The notes beneath the pieces were generated by a model. The model had not been told where the DNA came from. It did no database searches and saw only the letters and a program-made list of their open reading frames with translations. A stretch of 64,000 nucleotides of DNA from an uncultured Deferribacteres bacterium (GTDB lineage: Bacteria > Zhuqueibacterota > JdFR-76 > DREG01), in NCBI GenBank assembly GCA_913009825.1, contig CAJVYQ010000013.1:34673-98672 (forward strand). Direction: 5' to 3'. Shown piece after piece: positions 17,966-28,047 of the stretch (its first letter is position 1; every line of letters starts with the position of its first letter). The translations under genes were made by a program, and so were the position numbers.

Positions 17966-19373
17966 GTGAATCATAACAAAGCAACCATCCTCATTGTTGA
18001 TGATGAAGAAAAGACACGCAAAATTCTGAAACTCAATTTCAGCGATAAATACCATATCCTTTTAGCCAAAAATGGCGAAGAGGCGCTGCACCACCTGCAG
18101 CGGGAAAAGGTTCATCTTGTGCTAACCGATCTGAAAATGCCGGGTATGTCCGGATTGGAGTTGCTGCAGGAAATTCAGAACAAATACAAGCATATTCCGG
18201 TGATCATCATCACCGCCTATGGCAGCATCGAAAATGCGGTGGCAGCGATGAAGCTGGGCGCTTACGATTACATCATTAAACCGATAAAAATAGAAAAGCT
18301 GAACACATTGCTGGAAAAATCGCTCCAGTATAGCCATCTGCTCAAAGAAAATCTGCAACTGAAGGAAAAATTGAAGCAATACTAAGGTTACCGGGAGATC
18401 ATCACCATTAACGCAGACATGAAAGCTTTGCTGGAAACCGTCAGACAGGTGGCCTCCACTATAGCGACCGTGTTAATTCAGGGCGAATCCGGTACAGGAA
18501 AAGAACTAATTTGCCCGGGCTGTGCATTACCTGAGCCCCAGAGCGGAAAAACCGTTTGTAGAGATCAATTGCGGCGCCATCCCCCGTGAGCTGTTAGAGA
18601 GCGAACTGTTTGGCCATGAAAAAGGAGCATTTACCGGCGCCATACGCAGTAAAAAAGGTAAATTCGAGCTGGCTCACGAAGGGACTCTGTTTTTAGATGA
18701 AATCGGTGAAATGCCGAAAGATTTGCAGGTAAAACTACTCCACGTGTTGGCGAACCCAAAATTCACCCGTGTGGGAGGAACACAGTTTCTGCGCACCGAT
18801 GTACGGATTGTGGCCGCTACAAACAGAGACCTGTTTCAGGAAACACGGGAAGGCAATTTTCGCCAGGATCTATATTACCGCCTGAAAGTAGTCTCTTTAC
18901 AGATCCCCTCTCTCCGGGAACGACGGGAAGATATCCCGTTTTTAGTGCGACATTTTCTGAAAAAACACCGGAATCTCAACTCTAATCCTGTATCCGAAAT
19001 AAGCGACAAAGCGATGCGTACGCTGCAGGCTTACTCCTGGCCGGGAAATGTACGTAAGCTGGAAAACAATATCATGCAGGCAATGATTTTTGCCCGCAAC
19101 AGCAGAATTGAACGGGAACAATTACCTGCCGAAGTGAAACAATACCAATCCCAACCTACTGCCGTAAATCCACTGACAAAACAGGAGTTGCAGAAAGAAA
19201 AGCTGCGCCGGACCGAAGAGATCATCGAAAATCTGGAATATCAATTTTTGGACAATATTCTTTCACAAACCGGGGGAAATATTTCCAGAGCCGCCCAAAT
19301 CAGCGGCTACGATCGCCGTCAAATCCAGAATTTAATCCGCCAACACCGCCTGAATACGGAAAATTACAAATAA
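17966..19373 (+). pseudogene. Sigma-54-dependent NtrC-type response regulator, disrupted
   Basis: REC (ILIVDDEEKTRKIL, LVLTDLKMPGMSG), AAA+ ([40 protein letters not shown]), Fis HTH. TAA at about 18383 and an extra T near 18510 (CTAATTTGCCCGG; removing one T restores [27 protein letters not shown]). Confidence 0.88.
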
Positions 19374-19770
19374 TGTGAGTGACTATTCAGGAGAAATAAA
19401 TTTTAATTTGGAGTTTTTTTGCATCCAGCGTACTATCTGAATGCTTATGAATGTGAAATTGCATTTCGCAGGAGTAACCCTCTATATTTATGATAAGATG
19501 TTTCATTTCTGTCATATATCCGTGAAATAGGACTTCCCACTTTACTCATTTTTTCTTCATCTATCTTTTTCATGACACCGCTTTTTCTTATTGTTATTAT
19601 TATACTTATGATGTCCTGCTATCTTTGGTACAATTTGTGTAAAAAGTAAATAGTGAAAGGATAAAAAACAAAAAAGTTAACATAAAAATAGAGGAATAAA
19701 AAATGTAGCAGGCATATTAATTAACTAAATTCATTCAGTTCAACGAACCTTTAAAGAAGGAGGAGTAAAA

Positions 19771-20079
19771 ATGTGGCAAGCATGGGTAAACGGAATCCTG
19801 GGATTGTGGTTAATCATCGCCGCTTTCCTGCACATTTCACCGGCCGGAAATTTGTGGGATAATTTGATCGTCGGTGTCATTGTGGCAATCATTGGTTACC
19901 TGATGGTAAGCAAAAAATCCTGGCAGGGCTGGCTGTCGGTCGTCATGGGGATCTGGCTGATTATAGCAGCTTTCATCCCGGCTTTACAGCTCCACACCGC
20001 CAATTTGTGGAATGACCTAATTGTCGGTATCTTGGTAGCCATCGCAGGTTTTGGCGCGCTGGGCGGCAGCAATACGTAA
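19771..20079 (+). CDS. SPW repeat small membrane protein
   Basis: 102 aa with two internal repeats (W.xWVNGILGLWLIIAAF / WLSVVMGIWLIIAAF). Confidence 0.8.
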   Translation: MWQAWVNGILGLWLIIAAFLHISPAGNLWDNLIVGVIVAIIGYLMVSKKSWQGWLSVVMGIWLIIAAFIPALQLHTANLWNDLIVGILVAIAGFGALGGSNT

Positions 20080-20097
20080 TTAATTGCTCCCACAAAT

Positions 20098-20130
20098 AAA
20101 ACCGGATCCCATTTGGGATCCGGTTTTTTT
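20098..20130 (+). terminator. Intrinsic terminator
   Basis: AAACCGGATCCCATTTGGGATCCGGTTTTTTT. Confidence 0.9.
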
Positions 20131-20334
20131 GTGCCTGTTTGGAATGCTTTGGTTTTTTGTAAAGATTGTACGTTTTATTTGCCAAAACGTTATTGAACAA
20201 ACAGTTTTCGATTAACTTGTGAATATAAATTACATCCCCACCCCCAAAAAAATGAAAAGTCCCTATAGCCGGTCTGCAACAGGCAGGCCGCTTAAATCTT
20301 GCGGGAATGACAACTTGATTTGTCGTTTCTAAAA

Positions 20335-20464
20335 ACTAAATTGAGCGATTCTAATGTCATTCCGTAGGAATCTTTTTGGTTTAGTGCAAAGGATTAAAAA
20401 GATTCTTACAGAATGACAAAACTCTTTGGGTGGTTATCGCAAGCTAAGAATCGCTCAATTTAGG
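20335..20464. mobile_element. MITE-like element family B (copy 2), TSD TAAAA
   Basis: ACTAAATTGAGCGATTCTAATGTCATTCC...AATCGCTCAATTTAGG flanked by TAAAA (20330-20334) and TAAAA (20465-20469). Confidence 0.8.
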
Positions 20465-20512
20465 TAAAAACTAAAATAATTCAGTTAATCAACAGAATCA
20501 TCTATCTGGTAT

Positions 20513-20615
20513 ACCGTTGAAACGGTTAAACTTAACCCCGTTTTTTATTAACACCGGACTTAAGTCCGGTGTTAATAAAAAACCTTACAAATCACTAAAC
20601 CGTTTCAACGGTTTT
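20513..20615. repeat. Family H palindromic element (ACCGTTGAAACGGTT / TTAACACCGGacttaagtCCGGTGTTAA)
   Basis: Nested inverted repeats; related copy at 22697-22797. Confidence 0.7.
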
Positions 20616-20641
20616 TAACGATGAAAATTATAAAATCACCA

Positions 20642-21199
20642 CTACAAATCCTCATCCATTCCATAAATCAATTGATACAATTCCACCAACCGTTTTCCTG
20701 TCTTGCGGGAATCTTCTATGGCTAACGGATCATTTTGAATATCGCCTTCATCGAAGCCATAGCCAATGGCGCCGCTGTTGCCCAGGATCATTTGGTGTCG
20801 CAGCATGAAGGCATGCAGGGTATTGATTGTGCTCTCGGCATACCGGCGGGCGGAAACAACATAGCCGCCTATTTTGTTCTTCAATTCTCCCCGCAAAGGC
20901 CAGGTTCTTTCTATAAGCGCTTTCAAATCTGCGGTAACATCGCCAAATTGACTGCCGGTGGCGAATAGTATAATATCCGCCCAGCGGAGGTCATGATAAA
21001 TTTTTTGCATGTCATCTTCAATGGGACATTCCCCTGTCTGCAAACAATCTCTTGTGGCACAACAGGGACTAAAATCCAAATCCGCCAAATAGATATGATG
21101 AATTTCAGCATGTTCTGGAAATTCTTCAAGTGCGGTTTGTAACATCTGCGCCGAATTTCCATTTTTTCTGGGACTTGCAAAAATTGCGGCAACTTTCAT
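20642..21199 (-). CDS. NADPH-dependent FMN reductase/flavodoxin-fold family
   Basis: 185 aa; MKVAAIFASPRKNGNSAQML, ADIILFATGSQFGDVTADLKALIERT. Confidence 0.85.
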   Translation of the reverse strand: MKVAAIFASPRKNGNSAQMLQTALEEFPEHAEIHHIYLADLDFSPCCATRDCLQTGECPIEDDMQKIYHDLRWADIILFATGSQFGDVTADLKALIERTWPLRGELKNKIGGYVVSARRYAESTINTLHAFMLRHQMILGNSGAIGYGFDEGDIQNDPLAIEDSRKTGKRLVELYQLIYGMDEDL

Positions 21200-21300
21200 T
21201 TTACACTCACTTTCTCAAAACATATGGTTCAACCCAATATTCCCGAGGCGCCTGGGAAAGTTGTTCTCTTTTCAGGCTGATGCTCTCTCAATAAACTGAA

Positions 21301-21768
21301 TCATCGAATCAACAACACCGGTTTGGTACTCTTGCGGGCCACTTTTTCCGCAGTGCTGCCCAACATCAGTTCTACCGCCGCATTCTCTCCCCGATGCCCT
21401 ATCACGATAAACGTTACGTCTTCTTCCTCTGCTAATTTATTGATCTCAACAAACGGTACGCCGATACGGAATTCCGTTTTCGTTGTTATTCCGGCATCTT
21501 CAAATTGCCGGGCCACGCCGTTTAATTTGGATTCATTGTTTTTCCGATAAGTGGATATGATTGCTTCTTTGTCCAGGCCCTCTTCAGATAAAATTTCAGA
21601 AATCGCATTGAAATGGATATTGATCACATGGAGAACCACAACTTCCTCAATTTTACATCCCTTAAAATTTAAAATATGTTCAATACAACGTTCCGAATGC
21701 TCGGAAAAATCCGTGGGAAATAATATTCGTTTGATCGTGCTGCACTCTCCTCTTTTTGATTTGGACAA
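21301..21768 (-). CDS. Universal stress protein (UspA family)
   Basis: 155 aa; ILFPTDFSEHSERCIEHIL, IVIGHRGENAAVELMLGSTAEKVARKSTKPVLLIR. Confidence 0.92.
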   Translation of the reverse strand: MSKSKRGECSTIKRILFPTDFSEHSERCIEHILNFKGCKIEEVVVLHVINIHFNAISEILSEEGLDKEAIISTYRKNNESKLNGVARQFEDAGITTKTEFRIGVPFVEINKLAEEEDVTFIVIGHRGENAAVELMLGSTAEKVARKSTKPVLLIR

Positions 21769-21839
21769 TTATTTTATCTGCCCAATTCTAGTCATTTATT
21801 TTATCCTAATCTTAGCTTTTCTTTTTGCATAAGCTGCCT

Positions 21840-22625
21840 TCAAAATGCATTGCCGATCATCCAGAGTGAAATCAACAAAAGAATAATCGCCAGTCCTTTC
21901 TTTACCTTCTTTTCCGGCAATTTTATCGATATCCGGGAACCGATTTGACCGCCAACTAAAACAACAATCCCGATTCCCAAACAGAGCAGCCAGTTAATCT
22001 GTCCGGTAAAAATATGCCCGGCAAATCCCAGCAAACCGGTAAGTCCCACCATCAGTGAAGAGGTGGCAACAGCTATTTTCACCGGAATTCCGAACCATAA
22101 AATCATGATAGGAATTTTTAACAAGCCGCCGGCAATACCCAATGCCCCGGAAAAATACCCTATTGCAAAAGTGATGGGAATGATGGCAGGAACAAAAACA
22201 CTGTATTTGAACCCGCCGAATTCACGCTGCCAGTAACCGGCGCCGGTTCTTCTGATCACTTTCTTTTCGCTGGTCTGCATTTTAAAAATAAAAACGGCCG
22301 CTAAAATCAGAAGTGCGCTAAATGCTATTTTCAAAAGACTACTCTGAAAATGGACAGAAGTATACCCGCCGACAAAAGCCCCCAGATCTGTGAATGTGTC
22401 CATTACCACGGCCAGTTGCCAGTCTACCAACCGGGCGCGCTGAAAGCGGGAGAAGGCGGATAATCCGGTTACCATAATCAGAAACAGGCTGGTGGAAGAA
22501 GCCAGCGGAAAGGCGTATCCCAGCGCCAGCAGCAACGGTACGTAAAAGGCACCGCCGCCCAGACCGACGGCGCTGAGAGCAATACCGATGGTGAGAAACA
22601 TAATCAGAACGAAGAATATTTCCAT
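21840..22625 (-). CDS. TauE/SafE sulfite exporter family permease
   Basis: 261 aa; ALSAVGLGGGAFYVPLLLALG, YFSGALGIAGGLLKIPIMIL. Confidence 0.88.
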   Translation of the reverse strand: MEIFFVLIMFLTIGIALSAVGLGGGAFYVPLLLALGYAFPLASSTSLFLIMVTGLSAFSRFQRARLVDWQLAVVMDTFTDLGAFVGGYTSVHFQSSLLKIAFSALLILAAVFIFKMQTSEKKVIRRTGAGYWQREFGGFKYSVFVPAIIPITFAIGYFSGALGIAGGLLKIPIMILWFGIPVKIAVATSSLMVGLTGLLGFAGHIFTGQINWLLCLGIGIVVLVGGQIGSRISIKLPEKKVKKGLAIILLLISLWMIGNAF

Positions 22626-22696
22626 TTTTATCTCAACCTGAATTATTCGAAATCAGTAATCCAACAACGAAACTTACCACTAGTGCTTCTAAGAAC

Positions 22697-22797
22697 CCTT
22701 GAAAGGCTTTAGGAATGGGGGGACTTTTCATTAACACCGGGATTAATCCCGGTGTTAATGAAAAGAACACTTTTAAAGCAACCGTTTCAACGGTTTA
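22697..22797. repeat. Family H palindromic element (copy 2)
   Basis: TTAACACCGGGATTAATCCCGGTGTTAA plus AACCGTTTCAACGGTTT. Confidence 0.65.
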
Positions 22798-23172
22798 AAT
22801 TGAGCACTGATGTTACAGTGATTTCCTAGTAGTTATTTCCTTCTGAAAGCTACAGAGATCATCCCGTTAGAAACAACAGAGCTAAGAATAGTAGTAGGCA
22901 TTCGCCTTCAGATTTAAATTGGACGATCCAATTTTTCCTGAGTTTTTTTGTTACCCAACAGATTGTTATTTTTCGGCGTAAATATATAATGTAGGCCGAC
23001 GAGATTCGTCACCCTCCAAATCAACAGATAAAAAACTTGACTAAAACTTGTCCGACATTTGGCGGAAAACAAATTATTGCAGTGTAATAAAATAGATGCC
23101 GCAATGTCAATCCAGCGAATCGACCTACAGTTGCTCAATTTATGATAGAATAAAATGTTACAAATTTACAAC

Positions 23173-23922
23173 CTACAAAACGCCAACAATTAATTTAATG
23201 GCAATGGCAAACAAGACCAGAGCGTACAACTGTTTCACCCATTTGGGTTTGGCTTTTTTCGACATGAAGCTGCCGCCAAACTGGGAACCGATGATCACCG
23301 CAATGACTACGACAATAGTTAGTGTCCAGTTAAAATGTCCTTCCGCCACATGTCCCAAATAACCGGACAGAGAAGAAAAGGTGACGACAAAAGCCGTTGT
23401 TGCCGCCGCCTGTTTGGTGCGATAGCCCATCCACATCAAAATGGGAGCAATGATGAAACCACCGCCCAACCCCAGCATACCGCCCATGAACCCGGCAAAC
23501 GCGCCCACACTGCTGCCGATGATAGACCGTTTTTTCAGGCTCATCATCTCCTCCGGTTCTCCTTGCCGGGCAAACATAGTCATGCGAATGGCCGCAGCGA
23601 AAACGGCAATGGCAAATAAAATCAGCAGTGTTCGAACCGGTACAAACTGAGCGGTGTACGCGCCGATGGGGGCAAATATAAACGCTGCCACCGCCATGGC
23701 CATTCCGCCTTTCCAATCGACCAGTTTGTTTCGGGAGTAAGGAATTAAAGCCAGCAGCGTGTTTAAACCGTTTAACAGCAAGCCCAAAGGTATTGCTACC
23801 TCCTTAACCGGAAAACCTGCCCATTTGAGAACAGGAACGTAAACCATACCACCACCAAGCCCCAGCATGGCAAACAGAAACGAAGCAATCAAAATGATAG
23901 CGGATACAATTATATAAAGCAT
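23173..23922 (-). CDS. TauE/SafE sulfite exporter family permease
   Basis: 249 aa; FAMLGLGGGMVYVPVLKWAG, FMGGMLGLGGGFIIAPILMWMG. Confidence 0.88.
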   Translation of the reverse strand: MLYIIVSAIILIASFLFAMLGLGGGMVYVPVLKWAGFPVKEVAIPLGLLLNGLNTLLALIPYSRNKLVDWKGGMAMAVAAFIFAPIGAYTAQFVPVRTLLILFAIAVFAAAIRMTMFARQGEPEEMMSLKKRSIIGSSVGAFAGFMGGMLGLGGGFIIAPILMWMGYRTKQAAATTAFVVTFSSLSGYLGHVAEGHFNWTLTIVVVIAVIIGSQFGGSFMSKKAKPKWVKQLYALVLFAIAIKLIVGVL

Positions 23923-24164
23923 CTCCCTTTCCTTTTTTTATGTTGTCGGAAACTTTTCAGGCGCACAGATTCCTGATTTAAGCATTCATAAATAAGATTC
24001 TGAGCAGCCTGCCCAAAACGGACAGACCGCTTTCACAAAGATGTCCGCAGATACTTATCGGGATGCCACTCCCCACAAGAACAAGGAGCGGGAATTTCTG
24101 CGGTTTCCATCAACGCAACAGAAAAAATCATCTTTTTTCATTATTTGGCTCTATTTCCGCATCC

Positions 24165-24530
24165 CTAATGGCGATGAAATTTTTCCTTCACTTCATAATC
24201 CATATCCTGCAACTGCTTTTTATTCAACTGTCGCAAAATCTGTCCCACGGTTCCGTTGGCGCCGCGAATGACCTGGATGCCTAATTGATTAAAAAATGAG
24301 ATCGCCCTGCCGCCGATCCCCCTGGCAATGAGCAGATTCACATTTTCTCCGGCCAGGTAATTGGGGATTTCTCCCGGCGAATGATCTTCCAGAGGGTTTG
24401 GAATGATGTGTGTCGAAAAACTGCCATCATCTTTATTTTCAATGAAAGCAAAATAAGGTGCATGGCCAAAATGTTCACTGATCGGTGAATTCTCTCCAGA
24501 ATTTTCCAAAACGGGAATGGCTATTTTCAT
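24165..24530 (-). CDS. NifB/NifX-type dinitrogenase iron-molybdenum cofactor family protein
   Basis: 121 aa; MKIAIPVLENSGENSPISEHFGHAPYFAFIE, LLIARGIGGRAISFFNQLGIQVI. Confidence 0.85.
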   Translation of the reverse strand: MKIAIPVLENSGENSPISEHFGHAPYFAFIENKDDGSFSTHIIPNPLEDHSPGEIPNYLAGENVNLLIARGIGGRAISFFNQLGIQVIRGANGTVGQILRQLNKKQLQDMDYEVKEKFHRH

Positions 24531-24616
24531 GGTTTTCTCCTTATGGTTATTGGTTTAATTTTACTCCTTTTTTTGCCCACGAAAAGGTTTGTAAAATATT
24601 TTGCTCACTTGTTGCA

Positions 24617-25141
24617 TCATCTTTTATTTTTAAATTGCGGAAGCCACATGGGAACTTCCTGCAGATATTTTTCATATTTGGCACCAAATTTTTGCAGCAA
24701 TAATTTTTCCTCGTATTGTGCAATGAAATGGTAAAACGCAGTGATTACCAGCATAATCACGAAAGAGGAAACCGAAAGGGTCGCGACGCACAATCCGAAA
24801 TAGAACAGGATCGAGCCAAGATAGATGGGATGCCGAACCTGATTAAAAACCCCTTTTCTGATCACTTCCGGCAGTTCTCTCGTTTCTCCAAACACAATCT
24901 GCAAACCGGATCTGGCAAAATATCCGGAACCGAACAATAGGATCAAAGCCAATGGAATCCGCAGATAAAAAGGAATCCAATCCGCTGCAAAGGTCGAAAC
25001 ATGGAGAAAAAATGAATCGCCGATCCAGACGATCAAAAAGACTAACAACAGAACCAATTGACCGGCATCTCCCAGTTTGTGTTCACCGGCCAGGTCTGCC
25101 CGGTTTTCGTGTCTTTTCAGAATCTTATCTTTTTCTGTCAT
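24617..25141 (-). CDS. Isoprenylcysteine carboxyl methyltransferase-type membrane protein
   Basis: GVFNQVRHPIYLGSILFYFGL motif; start proposed at MTEKDK (25141) rather than 25288. Confidence 0.75.
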   Translation of the reverse strand: MTEKDKILKRHENRADLAGEHKLGDAGQLVLLLVFLIVWIGDSFFLHVSTFAADWIPFYLRIPLALILLFGSGYFARSGLQIVFGETRELPEVIRKGVFNQVRHPIYLGSILFYFGLCVATLSVSSFVIMLVITAFYHFIAQYEEKLLLQKFGAKYEKYLQEVPMWLPQFKNKR

Positions 25142-25336
25142 TTGGACACCTTTCAGATATATTGGATACGAATCTATCCCTGCAAAATTCATAGCCGCAA
25201 AGTCACTAAGGCACAAAGCATTAGAAATATTAGAAAAAACAAAAAAAACATCGATTAACATAAAATATTTTGTTTTTGACACTCCCACGTCATACCTTTT
25301 TTGTTCTTAGTGCCTTGGTGACTTTGTGGCAAAAGT

Positions 25337-25678
25337 TTATGAATTAGAGATCGTTTGCTCTCCTTCACTCTCATCCGCGTCACTTTCTTTCGTAAAGAAC
25401 TTTTTGTGAAATTTATCTTTCCAATGCTCATCATGATTATGATAGTCATGATGCGGAAACGACTTGAACAGAATGTGCGCCAACACCACCAATCCCCATG
25501 CCTGCCAGAACGTAATCCGGGTCAGGCCAAAAATATCCGGCATTAACCAGTTCCATAACCACAAGACCACAAATCCCAACAGTAACGCCACAATGGCCGC
25601 CATGATCACGCCGCCAATGACCATGGGAATGACTGCTAAAACTTTTTTTGATCCGCTAAAATGACTGTGATTTTGCAT
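25337..25678 (-). CDS. Small hypothetical membrane protein
   Basis: 113 aa, two hydrophobic segments and a His-rich stretch (HHDYHNHDEHWKDKFHKKF); directly downstream of the sigma factor. Confidence 0.7.
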   Translation of the reverse strand: MQNHSHFSGSKKVLAVIPMVIGGVIMAAIVALLLGFVVLWLWNWLMPDIFGLTRITFWQAWGLVVLAHILFKSFPHHDYHNHDEHWKDKFHKKFFTKESDADESEGEQTISNS

Positions 25679-25699
25679 GTTGCACCTCTTTGTTTTGGT

Positions 25700-26239
25700 T
25701 CATTTTTGCCTGTCTTTCGTCAACCTGTTGCGCAAAAACCGGATAGCGTACTGTTTACGGGCGATCAGAATATTTACCGGTTCTTCTGTTTCTTCCGCTA
25801 TCTCCCGGAATTTTCTTCCTTCAATCACTTGTTGAATGAACACCGTTTTCTGCCTTTCCGGAAGCGCTTCGATGGCCGTAATGGCCGCACGAAAAAGCGA
25901 TTCCTGCGCGGATTCATCCGCACTTTCCGGAATTTCCGCCGCCAGAATTTCTTTTAAACTCATCCCGTTTTCATCCGACGCATCAATGGAAATTGTCGGC
26001 AGCCGCTTTTTTCGATACCAGTCGATTATTCTGTTCCTGGCCACCGTATACAACCAACCGGTCAGATTGTCGATTGCGCTCAGTGCATTCAAGCTGCTCA
26101 GGGCCTGCACATACACATCCTGTAGTAGGTCTTCCGCCTCTTCCAATGATCTTATTTTTGCACGGATAAAAGCAAACAAGCCACTTTGCTCCGTTTCAAA
26201 GCTTTTCCGGAGCCTCTGTTTTTGCGCATTACTCATCAC
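25700..26239 (-). CDS. ECF-type RNA polymerase sigma factor
   Basis: 179 aa; EEAEDLLQDVYVQAL, GWLYTVARNRIIDWYRKK, LPERQKTVFIQQVIEGRKFREIAEETEEPVNILIARKQYAIRFLR. Confidence 0.88.
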   Translation of the reverse strand: MMSNAQKQRLRKSFETEQSGLFAFIRAKIRSLEEAEDLLQDVYVQALSSLNALSAIDNLTGWLYTVARNRIIDWYRKKRLPTISIDASDENGMSLKEILAAEIPESADESAQESLFRAAITAIEALPERQKTVFIQQVIEGRKFREIAEETEEPVNILIARKQYAIRFLRNRLTKDRQK

Positions 26240-26293
26240 ACTATTGATGACGTAAAAGGTGCAAAATTATTGTATTTTTTTTCACAAGAGGTA

Positions 26294-27460
26294 TCAACTC
26301 CTGAAAAGAAAATATTGATACTGCAACATCATCACATCATTTTTACTTGCATCCCTCCTTTCCGTTTTATGTGTATAACTGAACATCAGCCGGTTTCCTT
26401 GTTGTTTCAGATAATAACTCAGTCCCATGGTTGTCCGGGTCATATCTGCGGAATTGATCACGGAATGATCCGGATCGAACCGTTCGTATTTGAGAAATAC
26501 TTGCCATCTGTCTCTCATTTTCTGATTTAACTGAAAATAGTAACCGTCTGCCAGCCAGGATACAAACCCGTTCAGTGTTGTAAATTTAGCAGACAGATAT
26601 TCCGACACAAATTGCGTTCCGCCATGGCGTAAAATCAGGGCGATATTCATCCTCCTGTCATTGCCGGAAAAATGTGTGAAAATAGTTTTGTCGGCCCCGG
26701 CTAACTGACCCGTAAAATCAAGATCGTCTGCTTTTCTGATGGAAACCGCCACTTGCAGCATGGCGGCAAGCGGTTCCTGAGAAAGAAAAAACGGCAGATT
26801 CCTGCTTGCGCCCAGCCGAAGGACCCAAAGATGGCCGTTTTGCAATGAGATTTTCGTATTGGCGCCGCTGCCGGCCATGGCAGCCACCTCATATTTCACA
26901 AAATGACCCGGCAAATGTCCTTCCAATTGAAATCCATAATCACGGGCAAAAGAGGCTCCCATAGCGCCGGCCGGAATCAGTTTATCAATCACCATTGCCC
27001 TCTCGGGATTGGGCAGCAGGTAATCGGGTTGAAATCGCTCCCAACCAAACGGCGGTTTGAATTGGCCGAATTTGAATTGAATTACATCGCACCAGGTGTA
27101 TTTCAGATAGATATGCTGCAAATAGATGCGGTCGTCCGTTTTATGATTATGATTTCTCTTGTAGATAAATTGCCAGGCAAACAGCCAACGAGAGGATATT
27201 TTTGTTTTAGCGTACAGTTTGAATCTGCGCAGGCTCCAGGGATTACTTCCCGCATCAGTTTCCCGGGTATAGCGAAGATGAAAATAGCTGGATAAGTGCA
27301 ATTTAGTTTTTCCCGAAGAATGATTTGCGGTTGGTACCGGCAATTTATCTCCGGTAGGAAAAGCCTTCATATCTGGCAAATTGTTATAGAAGATAACCAG
27401 GAAAATGATCACGAAAATGAGTGTGCTTGTTCTTTTTTCTGCTCTCAGGATACCTTTCAT
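26294..27460 (-). CDS. Phosphate-selective porin O/P-like outer membrane protein
   Basis: WLFAWQFIYKRNHNH..., FKFGQFKPPFGWERFQPDYLLPNPERAMV; start proposed at MKGILRAEK (27460). Confidence 0.75.
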   Translation of the reverse strand: MKGILRAEKRTSTLIFVIIFLVIFYNNLPDMKAFPTGDKLPVPTANHSSGKTKLHLSSYFHLRYTRETDAGSNPWSLRRFKLYAKTKISSRWLFAWQFIYKRNHNHKTDDRIYLQHIYLKYTWCDVIQFKFGQFKPPFGWERFQPDYLLPNPERAMVIDKLIPAGAMGASFARDYGFQLEGHLPGHFVKYEVAAMAGSGANTKISLQNGHLWVLRLGASRNLPFFLSQEPLAAMLQVAVSIRKADDLDFTGQLAGADKTIFTHFSGNDRRMNIALILRHGGTQFVSEYLSAKFTTLNGFVSWLADGYYFQLNQKMRDRWQVFLKYERFDPDHSVINSADMTRTTMGLSYYLKQQGNRLMFSYTHKTERRDASKNDVMMLQYQYFLFRS

Positions 27461-27470
27461 CAGCACACCA

Positions 27471-27848
27471 TCAAGCCTGATTTTCATCAGATAGTGTTGT
27501 ATATTGCTGCAGAAAATTTTCCAGCGCTGCGTGCCTTTTCTGTAAAACCGCAACCCAATTTTTCAGATGATTTCTGCCCAGCTTCGTAATTCGATACAGC
27601 CGTTTTGCCGGCCCGCCTCCGGTCGTCTCCCAATGGGATTTTACCAGATTGAATTCTTCCATGTGGCGCAATTTTTTATAAACAGCGCCCGGATCAGGAT
27701 GACTTTCATGAAAGCCCATCTTTTCCAGACTGGTCAACAGATCATAGCCATGAGCGGGCTTTTGCCACAACAGCAACAAAAGCGAAGGTTCCAGATACCG
27801 GTTCCGCCGCTCCGTATAACAACCACAAATAAAATTTTTACGCGGCAT
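27471..27848 (-). CDS. PadR-family transcriptional regulator
   Basis: 125 aa; YLEPSLLLLLWQKPAHGYDLLTSLEKMGFHESHPDPGAVYKKLRHMEEFNLVKSHWETTGGGPAKRLYRITKLG. Confidence 0.9.
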   Translation of the reverse strand: MPRKNFICGCYTERRNRYLEPSLLLLLWQKPAHGYDLLTSLEKMGFHESHPDPGAVYKKLRHMEEFNLVKSHWETTGGGPAKRLYRITKLGRNHLKNWVAVLQKRHAALENFLQQYTTLSDENQA

Positions 27849-28047
27849 AAACCCTCTAAGTAATTTATACTGCTATATGATTTAATCATATAATAAGGAA
27901 AATAATCTGGATTGTCAAGTACAAATTATTAACTTTCCTCTAATCCGAAAATACTCACATTTAATGAATTTGTAAATAAACTGATTCCACCGCTTTTACA
28001 AAATTCCTTTTTGCTTTAAGCGATGAAATCAGTTTCAAATTGAAGAA

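Noticed and set aside
15856-19373. Possible stop-codon reassignment (TAA/TAG read as sense)
   Set aside because: Frameshifts accompany the stops, and all intact neighbouring genes lack in-frame TAA/TAG/TGA; ordinary pseudogenisation explains it.
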